The notes below the pieces were generated by a model. The model saw only the letters and a program-made list of their open reading frames with translations. It was not told the DNA's origin and did not search any database. Of a stretch of 13,668 nucleotides of DNA, positions 5,583 through 11,854 are shown one piece after another (the stretch's first letter is position 1; every line of letters starts with the position of its first letter). The translations under genes were made by a program, and so were the position numbers. This DNA comes from an uncultured Lachnospiraceae bacterium (GTDB lineage: Bacteria > Bacillota > Clostridia > Lachnospirales > Lachnospiraceae): the NCBI GenBank assembly GCA_902766845.1, contig CACXFD010000120.1, positions 1 through 13,668 of the forward strand. The letters are read 5' to 3'.

Positions 5583-6479
5583 TTACTTGTAGTCAAACCC
5601 GCTCGGCTCTCCGATGGGCCGGTCCAGCAGCTCCGGATGCGCGAAGATGTGGCGGATCAGCTTGAGGCTCCGCGCGAAGTAGAACCCGTCCGCGATGCGC
5701 TCATCCAGCGTGGCGCCGATATCGATCAGGTCGCGGACCCGGCGCGTGCCGTCGGGCATCAGGACCTCCTCCTTGCGGAGCGTACCGATGGTCACCATGA
5801 TGCTGTTGGTGCCGTAATTGTTCAGGTGATGGTAGACCGACGGACACGAGATGGATCCGAGGTTGGAGCAGAGGATCGTGGAATAGTTCGGATCCCCGTC
5901 GGTCAGGAAGTTCGGGTTGATGCCCCAGAAATCCAGACATTTGATGATCCAGAGCACGAACATCAGGATCGGCCGGGGAAGCTTGGCGAGCGTGTCCATG
6001 ACCGAATCGATGCCGCCGGTCGAGTGCTCGCTCTTGCGGACCTCGTGAACGTCTCCGTAAATGCGCTTCGAGATCGAATCGAGCGTATCATCGTCTTTGG
6101 CGACCAGGAACATCATGGCTTCATCCGCCCCGTCCTTGAAGCGGCGCTTGGCGACGAAGCTCAGCGAGATATCGTAGCGCTCATAGAAGCGCCGGCCCTG
6201 CACGAACCGGTTCATCAGCGGGCGCTCCTTGATCATGCGCGCGAGGCCGGTCACGATGCAGTGGAAGATCGTGGTCTTGTAGTCTTCATGCGAAGCGTTC
6301 TTCTGCTCCAGGTATTTGACGACCTCGGTGGCGTCGAATGTGTCCTGGAAGAAGACCTCGCAGTCGGTGCGGTTGGCGAGCACGTGGGACATGATGACCT
6401 GCAGGCCGGTCACGTCCTTGACGTAGCGGGCGTCTTTGCGGTTGCCCCAGGTGCGGCGGTGTTTGCTGAGCTGATCCAT
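5583..6479 (-). CDS. Stand-alone E2-like (chloramphenicol-acetyltransferase-fold) protein lacking the catalytic histidine
   Basis: The 298-residue product resembles the catalytic domain of 2-oxo acid dehydrogenase E2 subunits, and such proteins are often named that way in Firmicutes. It has no lipoyl domain and no peripheral-subunit-binding domain, and no E1 or E3 gene is nearby. Visible segments are MNRFVQGRRFYERYDISLSF, SFVAKRRF, a hydrophobic stretch PILMFVLWIIKCLDFW that may contact a membrane, and ILCSNLGSISC followed by YHHLNNYGTNSIMVTIG. The active-site motif, normally D-H-R-x-x-D-G, reads D259-E260-R-I-A-D264-G, so the general-base histidine is a glutamate. The start at 6479 is chosen because GAGG lies 6 nt upstream; an in-frame ATG at 6587 lies upstream of the predicted promoter. 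As I recall, relatives in Lachnospiraceae share the DER form. The real substrate is unknown, and it may not be an acyltransferase. Confidence 0.85.
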   Translation of the reverse strand: MDQLSKHRRTWGNRKDARYVKDVTGLQVIMSHVLANRTDCEVFFQDTFDATEVVKYLEQKNASHEDYKTTIFHCIVTGLARMIKERPLMNRFVQGRRFYERYDISLSFVAKRRFKDGADEAMMFLVAKDDDTLDSISKRIYGDVHEVRKSEHSTGGIDSVMDTLAKLPRPILMFVLWIIKCLDFWGINPNFLTDGDPNYSTILCSNLGSISCPSVYHHLNNYGTNSIMVTIGTLRKEEVLMPDGTRRVRDLIDIGATLDERIADGFYFARSLKLIRHIFAHPELLDRPIGEPSGFDYK

Positions 6480-6558
6480 ATTCTGCCTCGTTTCTCCGGA
6501 CGGCTTTGTGCCGTGGATGGTCTCGGGCCGGGAAGCGGGAATGCCCCGGCTGCTTTTC

Positions 6559-6587
6559 ATCATACAGGTTTTTCGGCGAAAAAGCAA
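6559..6587 (-). promoter_or_regulatory. Sigma-A-type promoter for the E2-like gene
   Basis: On the minus strand, -35 TTGCTT (6582-6587) and -10 TATGAT (6559-6564) are separated by exactly 17 bp. The start would be near 6552, giving a leader of about 70 nt before the ATG at 6479. Confidence 0.75.
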
Positions 6588-6627
6588 ATGAAAGAGAAGA
6601 GAACCTCTGTTCTTTTTTATAGCGGTG

Positions 6628-6636
6628 TGGTATACT
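6628..6636 (+). promoter_or_regulatory. Extended -10 promoter for the dgt-dnaG run
   Basis: TGGTATACT matches the extended -10 form (TG-n-TATACT). The sequence 17 bp upstream is a poor -35 match, which fits extended -10 promoters. The predicted start is near 6643, about 50 nt before the dgt ATG. It is divergent from the minus-strand promoter, with about 40 bp between their elements. Confidence 0.7.
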
Positions 6637-6692
6637 TATGAACAGAATGCAGGAATCTGTCATATAAACAGGCCGGCAAAAGGAGGAAGGAC

Positions 6693-7706
6693 ATGAATCT
6701 GCGGGAGATGTCGGAGCAGCGGGAGCGAGAGACACTGAGCCCGTATGCCTCGCTCAGCGAGAATGCCCGGCGGGCCCGGGATGAAGAGCGCTGCGATATC
6801 CGCACGGATTACCAGCGGGACCGGGACCGGATCATCCACTGCAAGTCTTTCCGCCGCCTTAAGGACAAGACCCAGGTCTTCCTGATCGCAGAAGGGGACC
6901 ATTACCGCAACCGGCTCACGCATACGCTCGAGGTCGCGCAGCTCTCGCGTACGGTCGCGAAGGCGCTGCGGCTGAACGAGGAACTGACGGAAGCCATCGG
7001 CTACGCCCATGATCTGGGCCATACGCCGTTCGGCCATATCGGCGAGGACGCGCTGGACCGGGAGATGCAGCGCGTCGGCCGGCATTTTAAGCATAATGAA
7101 CAGAGCGTGCGCGTCGTGGACGTGCTGGAGCGAGACGGCCGCGGCCTGAACCTGACGGAAGCGGTGCGGGACGGCATCCTGAACCACGGGACGGCCGGCC
7201 ATCCGCATACGCTGGAGGGGCAGATCGTCCGCATCTGCGACAAGATCGCCTATATCAACCATGACATCGACGACGCGATCCGCGCCGGTGTGCTTAAGGA
7301 AGAGGATATCCCGCAGGAGTACGCGGCTGTGCTGGGCCGCTCGGTGCGGGACCGTCTGGACCGCCTGATCCATGACGTGATCGAATTCAGCATGGGGAAG
7401 GACCAGGTCGCTCTGTCCCCGGAGGTCTTCGAGGCCATGTACGGTCTGCGCGGCTTCATGTTCCGGCATGTCTACCGCTCGGAGACGGTACGCCGGGAAG
7501 GCGATAAGGCCGCGGACGTGGTGCAGCGGCTCTATCAGTATTATCTGGAGCGGCCGGAGCTGCTGCCCGGGGAATTTGCCCGGATGCTGCAGGAGGGAAC
7601 GGAGGCGCCGGAGGTCGTCACGGCGGATTATATCGCCGGCATGACGGACCACTACGCGATCTCCAAATTTGAAGAGCTGTTTGTCCCGCAGGCCTGGAAG
7701 CTGTAA
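6693..7706 (+). CDS. dgt: Deoxyguanosinetriphosphate triphosphohydrolase-like HD protein
   Basis: The product belongs to the dGTPase-like branch of HD-domain phosphohydrolases, which hydrolyse dNTPs to the nucleoside plus triphosphate and help balance nucleotide pools. The 337-residue length fits the shorter Gram-positive type. The metal-binding HD residues are visible: H77 in NRLTHTLEVAQLSR, H106-D107 in AHDLGHTPFGH, and D183 in DKIAYINHDIDD. The N-terminal DYQRDRDRIIHCKSFRRLKDKTQVF is the characteristic family signature. AAAAGGAGG (6678-6686) precedes the ATG at 6693. Placement just ahead of dnaG is typical of Clostridia. The actual dNTP preference cannot be read from sequence, so the dGTP name is a family assignment. 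Confidence 0.95.
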   Translation: MNLREMSEQRERETLSPYASLSENARRARDEERCDIRTDYQRDRDRIIHCKSFRRLKDKTQVFLIAEGDHYRNRLTHTLEVAQLSRTVAKALRLNEELTEAIGYAHDLGHTPFGHIGEDALDREMQRVGRHFKHNEQSVRVVDVLERDGRGLNLTEAVRDGILNHGTAGHPHTLEGQIVRICDKIAYINHDIDDAIRAGVLKEEDIPQEYAAVLGRSVRDRLDRLIHDVIEFSMGKDQVALSPEVFEAMYGLRGFMFRHVYRSETVRREGDKAADVVQRLYQYYLERPELLPGEFARMLQEGTEAPEVVTADYIAGMTDHYAISKFEELFVPQAWKL

Positions 7707-7716
7707 GCGGGAAGCC

Positions 7717-7739
7717 TTCCGCCCGGGACCCGGGCGGAA
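7717..7739 (+). other. GC-rich hairpin downstream of dgt
   Basis: A perfect 11-nt inverted repeat (7717-7727 and 7729-7739) around a single base; in RNA the innermost pairs would open to form the loop. No T tract follows, so strong termination is unlikely. It may shield the 3' end of dgt mRNA or mark a processing site. Confidence 0.6.
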
Positions 7740-7754
7740 ACGGATCAGAGGAGA

Positions 7755-7806
7755 CCGGCGCCGGCTGCGGCCGGCAAAACGGTGATCCGGCGCCGGCCGC
7801 GGCCGG
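7755..7806 (+). repeat. Pair of near-identical 20-bp GC palindromic repeats ahead of dnaG
   Basis: Copies at 7755-7774 and 7787-7806 differ at one base (7766 T against 7798 C). Each contains the 10-bp palindrome CCGGCGCCGG; the second also carries the perfect 14-bp palindrome CCGGCCGCGGCCGG (7793-7806). The copies can fold alone or pair with each other, so alternative RNA structures are possible in the leader of dnaG. Confidence 0.7.
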
Positions 7807-7848
7807 GCGGACACCGTGATCGGAACGGAAACGGGGAGCAGGAAGAGC

Positions 7849-9624
7849 ATGTACTATCCGGATGAGGTCATCGATGAGGTGCGCCTTCAGAACGATATCG
7901 TCGACGTGATCGGCCAGTACGTGGCGCTGAAGAAAAAGGGCGGCACGTATTTCGGCCTGTGCCCGTTTCATAATGAAAAGACGCCGTCGTTTTCGGTTAC
8001 CCGCGAGAAGCAGATGTATTACTGCTTCGGCTGCGGCAAGGGCGGGAACGTGATCACGTTCCTGAAAGATTACGAGAACTACACGTTCCCCGAGGCCGTG
8101 CAGGCGCTCGCGGAACGCGCCGGGATCCGGCTTCCGGAAAAAGAAGAGAGCGAGGAGGACCGCCGCAGAAAGGCCCTGCGCGACCGGATCCTTGAAGTCA
8201 ATAAAAAGGCGGCCCTGTATTTCTATCACCAGCTGAAGTCGGAGCGCGGCAAGCGCGCGCATGACTATTTCGTCGGGCGCGGCCTCTCGGAAGAGACCAT
8301 CGTAAAGTTCGGGCTCGGCTATTCCAACCCGTACCGGGACGACCTGTACCGCGCCATGAAAAAGGAGGGCTATGAAGATGGCCTGCTCGCGCAGACCGGG
8401 CTCTTCACGATCGACGAGCGCGGCGCGTTCGACAAGTTCTGGAACCGCGCGATGTTCCCGATCATGGACGCGAACAAAAAGGTCATCGCCTTTGGCGGGC
8501 GGGTGATGGGAGAGGGAGAGCCCAAATACCTGAATTCGCCCGAGACCATGATCTTCGACAAGAGCCGGAACCTGTACGGCCTTCACCTGGCCCGTTCTAC
8601 GAGAAGGGACTTTTTCCTGGTATGCGAAGGCTATATGGATGTGATCGCCCTGCATCAGGCGGGCTTTGACAACGCGGTCGCGGCCCTCGGAACGGCGTTT
8701 ACTCCTCAGCACGCGAACCTGCTCCGGCGTTTTACGTCGCAGGTCGTGCTGACGCTGGACAGCGACGGCGCCGGCCAGAAGGCCGCGCTCCGGGCCATCC
8801 CGATCCTGCGGTCCGCCGGCCTGTCCGTGCGCGTGCTGGACATGAAGCCGTACAAGGACCCGGATGAGTTCATCAAGGCACTCGGCGCCGAGGCGTACGA
8901 GCAACGCATCGAGAGCGCGGAGAATTTCTTCCTGTTCGAGATCCGCAAGATGCGGGAACGCTATGATCTGTCGGATCCCGAGCAGCTGACGCAGTTCCAC
9001 CGCGGGATCGCCCGCCGGCTGCTGGAGTTCCCGGAGGAACTGGAGCGGAACAACTATCTCGAGGCCGCCTGCCGCGCCTATCAGATCCAGCCGCAGCAGA
9101 TGAAGCAGCTCGTGGTCCGCATGGCCGCGCGCGGCTACGTGCCCGAGCCTGCGGAGGAACCGGTCCGGCCGGCTCCGGTCTATAAAAAGAAAGAAAAGGA
9201 CGGCGGGCTCCGGCAGAGCCAGGCTATCCTGCTGACATGGCTCGCGGAATATCCGGCCCTGTACCGCGCGCTGAACGGCCGGCTCTCGCCCGAGGATTTC
9301 TCAGAGGGCGTGTACCGCCGGGCCGCGCAGCTCCTTTGGGAGCAGCTTGCGCAGGGACCGGCGGATCCGGCCCGTATCATCGACCGGTTCGCGGAGGATG
9401 AAGAGCAGTATAACGAGGCAGCCGCCCTGTTCCAGGCTCGGATCGATGACGTGGACAGCGCCCAGGCGCGCGTCAAGGCCGCCGAAGACGCGTACCGGCG
9501 CGTCCGGAGGGCGCGGCTCGAGCAGGAGACCAGGTCCGCGGATCTGGCCGGCCTGCAGAAGCTCCTGAAGCAGCAGGAGGCCCTGAAATCGTTCCGCCTG
9601 CGTCCGGAGGATGTGAGCCTATGA
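7849..9624 (+). CDS. dnaG: DNA primase
   Basis: DnaG makes the RNA primers for chromosome replication, working with the DnaB-type helicase at the fork. The product is 591 residues, normal length. The N-terminal CHC2 zinc-ribbon has C38, H41, C59 and C62 (GLCPFHNEK and YYCFGCGKGGN). The catalytic core follows, with the GRGLSEETIVKFGLGY and FGGRVMGEGEPKYLNSPET signatures. The TOPRIM metal residues are E260 in VCEGYMDVIAL and D304/D306 in LDSDGAGQKAA. The variable C-terminal helicase-binding region (about 440-591) is charged and helical. An in-frame GTG at 7816 would add 11 residues, but MYYPDEVIDEVRLQND at 7849 matches the family N-terminus and has AGGAAG/GGGGAG upstream. The stop overlaps the trmK start as ATGA. 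Confidence 0.98.
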   Translation: MYYPDEVIDEVRLQNDIVDVIGQYVALKKKGGTYFGLCPFHNEKTPSFSVTREKQMYYCFGCGKGGNVITFLKDYENYTFPEAVQALAERAGIRLPEKEESEEDRRRKALRDRILEVNKKAALYFYHQLKSERGKRAHDYFVGRGLSEETIVKFGLGYSNPYRDDLYRAMKKEGYEDGLLAQTGLFTIDERGAFDKFWNRAMFPIMDANKKVIAFGGRVMGEGEPKYLNSPETMIFDKSRNLYGLHLARSTRRDFFLVCEGYMDVIALHQAGFDNAVAALGTAFTPQHANLLRRFTSQVVLTLDSDGAGQKAALRAIPILRSAGLSVRVLDMKPYKDPDEFIKALGAEAYEQRIESAENFFLFEIRKMRERYDLSDPEQLTQFHRGIARRLLEFPEELERNNYLEAACRAYQIQPQQMKQLVVRMAARGYVPEPAEEPVRPAPVYKKKEKDGGLRQSQAILLTWLAEYPALYRALNGRLSPEDFSEGVYRRAAQLLWEQLAQGPADPARIIDRFAEDEEQYNEAAALFQARIDDVDSAQARVKAAEDAYRRVRRARLEQETRSADLAGLQKLLKQQEALKSFRLRPEDVSL

Positions 9625-10331
9625 TCTCGGAACGGCTCAGACGGCTGGCGGCCTGCCTTCCGGACGGGTGCCGGACCGTGGCGGATATCGGAACGGATCA
9701 CGGTTTCCTGCCGATCTACGCCGTGAAGAACGGGCTCGCGCAGCGGGCCGTTGCCGCGGACGTGCGGCCGGGGCCGCTTTCGCGGGCTGCGGATCACGTG
9801 GCGCAGGAAGGACTGGAAGAGAAGATCAGCCTGCGCCTGTCGGACGGGTTTGAACGGATCGCGCCCGGAGAGGCGGACTGCGCGGTGATCGCCGGCATGG
9901 GAGGCGATACGGTCTGCGGGATCCTGTCGGCCGGCCGGGAGACGGCCCGGACGATGCGAAGGCTCGTGCTCTCGCCGCAGAGCCACGCGGCGCGCGTGCG
10001 GGAGTGGCTGGAGCGGAACGGGTTTCGGCTGGTGCGGGAAGAACTGCTGACAGAGGACGGGAAACTGTATCCGATCCTCTGCGCGGAGCCCGGGGAAGAG
10101 ACGCTGACGGATGTCCGGCGCTCGTTCGGCCCCAGGCTGCTGGAGAAAGCGGACCCGCTGCTGGGACAGCAGCTTATCCATGAGCTGGAAAAAACGGCAG
10201 AGCATCTTGCCGGGATCCCCGAGGGATCGGACCGGCGAAGACCGCTGCTCGCCCGGGAGCGGCTGCTCCGGCAGGGACTGGCAGAATGGCAGGAGGCCGC
10301 GGCCCGGAAGGAGAACGACCATGACATTTGA
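9621..10331 (+). CDS. trmK: tRNA (adenine-22-N1)-methyltransferase
   Basis: TrmK methylates N1 of adenine 22 in the D-loop of some tRNAs, using S-adenosylmethionine. The 236-residue product has the expected two parts: a Rossmann methyltransferase domain with ADIGTDHGFLPI (21-32, SAM binding), AADVRPGPL and the family signature IAGMGGDT (about 90-97), followed by VLSPQSHAARVREWL, and a C-terminal helical, coiled-coil-like region (about 165-236). The ATG at 9621 overlaps the dnaG stop by 4 bp, implying translational coupling. Its own stop overlaps the next gene's start by 11 bp. trmK next to a Nif3-family gene is a conserved Gram-positive pair. Confidence 0.96.
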   Translation: MISERLRRLAACLPDGCRTVADIGTDHGFLPIYAVKNGLAQRAVAADVRPGPLSRAADHVAQEGLEEKISLRLSDGFERIAPGEADCAVIAGMGGDTVCGILSAGRETARTMRRLVLSPQSHAARVREWLERNGFRLVREELLTEDGKLYPILCAEPGEETLTDVRRSFGPRLLEKADPLLGQQLIHELEKTAEHLAGIPEGSDRRRPLLARERLLRQGLAEWQEAAARKENDHDI

Positions 10332-11115
10332 AGAGGTGCGCGCGCTGTTGCAGCGGATCGCGCCCGAAGAGATCCAGGAGGAATGGGACCGGTCCGGCCC
10401 GCAGATGGGGCGGATGAACCGCCCGGTCTCCCGCGTCCTCGTAGCGCTGGAGGTCTCCCGCGGCGCGGCCGAAGCCGCCGTGCGCGGAGAATATGACCTG
10501 CTGCTGACGCATCATCCGCTGCTGTTTTCGCCGCTCTCGGAGCTGACGGACCGTACGGCGCGGGGTGAGAAGATCCTGGCGCTCGCGGAGCACGGGATCT
10601 GCGTCTATTCGATGCATACGAGCTATGACAGCGCCCGCGGCGGCATGGCGGACCGCGCCGCGCAGCTCCTCGGACTGGAAGGGGCGCGCCCGATGGTCCC
10701 GCGGCCGGAGGATCCCGGGTGCGGACTCGGCCGGATCGGCCGGCTGCCGGCGGAAAAGACCCTGCAGCAGCTGATCGCGGACGTGCGCCGGATCTACGGG
10801 CCGGCCGCGCAGATCGGCCTGTACGGAGGGGACGCGGACCGTCAGATGCGGATCCGGACCGTCGCGCTCTGCCCGGGATCCGGCATGAGTGAAGCCGGCG
10901 AAGCGGCGCGGCTCGGCGCGGACGTCTATCTGACCGGGGACGTCAAATACCATGATGGGACGGACGCGGCGGAGAACGGCCTCCCGGTCCTGTGCGTGGA
11001 TCATTTCAGTATGGAATCCGGCTTTGCGCCGGACGTGGCCCCGCGCCTTCAGAAGCTGGCGCCGGAGCTTTCGGTGGATGTGTGGGAAGAGAGGAACCCG
11101 CTGACCGGGTTCTGA
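10321..11115 (+). CDS. Nif3-like dinuclear metal centre hexameric protein (YqfO/GTP cyclohydrolase 1 type 2 family)
   Basis: A 264-residue member of the Nif3/YbgI/YqfO family, which forms toroidal hexamers with a dinuclear metal site; the cellular role is unsettled, and the GTP cyclohydrolase name is inherited. The metal ligands are visible: H64-H65 in LLLTHHPLLF, D103 in MHTSYDSARGGM, and H228 and E232 in VDHFSME. TGDVKYHDGTDAAENG is the usual late motif. The first block, WDRSGPQMGR, replaces the commoner WDNxGLQxG. This is the short form, without the extra PII-like insert of about 100 residues seen in B. subtilis YqfO. AAGGAG (10308-10313) lies 7 nt before the ATG. It overlaps trmK by 11 bp, so the two are almost certainly co-translated. 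Confidence 0.94.
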   Translation: MTFEEVRALLQRIAPEEIQEEWDRSGPQMGRMNRPVSRVLVALEVSRGAAEAAVRGEYDLLLTHHPLLFSPLSELTDRTARGEKILALAEHGICVYSMHTSYDSARGGMADRAAQLLGLEGARPMVPRPEDPGCGLGRIGRLPAEKTLQQLIADVRRIYGPAAQIGLYGGDADRQMRIRTVALCPGSGMSEAGEAARLGADVYLTGDVKYHDGTDAAENGLPVLCVDHFSMESGFAPDVAPRLQKLAPELSVDVWEERNPLTGF

Positions 11116-11161
11116 TCCAGGATAAAAGTCCCTGACCCAAAAAAAAGAAAAGGAGAAGACT

Positions 11162-11836
11162 ATGGAGTACCGTATCGTAGGAGACAACCTGCCTGTGCTG
11201 CTTCTGCAGCTCCACGCCGGCGAGAAAGTGACCTGTGAAGCCGGAGCGATGTCCTGGATGGACGACGAGATCGAGATGCAGACCGAAGGCGGCGGCCTCG
11301 GGAAGATGTTCGGCCGCCTGATGACGAGCGAGAACATGTTCATGAACCACTATGTGGCCCGTCAGGACGGCGAGATCGCGTTCGCGTCGCACTTCCCCGG
11401 GACCATCCGTGCGGTCGAGGTGACGCCGCAGCGTTCGATCGTCATTCAGAAGGGATCGTATCTGGCCCACTTCGGAAACATCGAGACCAAGGTGTTCTTC
11501 CAGAAGAAGGCCGGCGCGGGCTTCTTCGGCGGCGAAGGCTTCCTGATGCGCCAGTACAGCGGCCAGGGGATCGTGTTCCTCGAGATCGACGGCAGCGCGA
11601 TCGAATACGACATCCCGGCCGGTGACCGCAAGATCATCGACACCGGCTATGTGGCCATGATGGACGCGACCTGCACGATGGACGTTGTGACCATCAAGGG
11701 CGCCAAGAATATCCTGCTGGGCGGCGAGGGGCTGTTCAATACGGTCGTCTCCGGTCCCGGCCATATCATCCTGCAGTCGATGCCGATCGCGCAGACAGCC
11801 ATGATGCTGTCCCGTTTCATCCCGTCGGGGAGCTGA
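11162..11836 (+). CDS. AIM24/TIGR00266-family protein
   Basis: A 224-residue soluble protein of the AIM24 family, predicted to be beta-rich; the bacterial function is not established. Family hallmarks are the N-terminal VTCEAGAMSWMDDEIEMQTEG, the basic-plus-glycine GGGLGKMFGRLM, the glycine-rich GFFGGEGFLMRQYSGQG (about 119-138), and the C-terminal KGAKNILLGGEGLFNTVVSGPGHIILQSMP. No signal peptide or membrane helix is visible. AAAGGAG (11148-11154) sits 7 nt before the ATG. It begins 46 bp after the Nif3-family gene and ends 18 bp before the kinase, with no terminator seen, so it probably belongs to the same transcript. Its link to its neighbours' functions is unknown. Confidence 0.93.
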   Translation: MEYRIVGDNLPVLLLQLHAGEKVTCEAGAMSWMDDEIEMQTEGGGLGKMFGRLMTSENMFMNHYVARQDGEIAFASHFPGTIRAVEVTPQRSIVIQKGSYLAHFGNIETKVFFQKKAGAGFFGGEGFLMRQYSGQGIVFLEIDGSAIEYDIPAGDRKIIDTGYVAMMDATCTMDVVTIKGAKNILLGGEGLFNTVVSGPGHIILQSMPIAQTAMMLSRFIPSGS

Positions 11837-11854
11837 TGCCGGAAAGGAGGCCCT

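Noticed and set aside
6595..6618. AT-rich inverted repeat followed by T residues as a terminator
   Set aside because: The stem relies on A-U and G-U pairs and lies between two divergent promoters, where no transcript would need to end.
5457..6641. A 394-codon plus-strand frame opposite the E2-like gene
   Set aside because: It runs through two promoters and a terminator, and its sequence is a Val/Asp/Arg-rich shadow. The minus-strand protein has clear family motifs.
7755..7806. CRISPR-like or transposon-end reading of the two GC repeats
   Set aside because: There are only two copies, the spacer is 12 bp, and no cas or transposase gene or target duplication is present.
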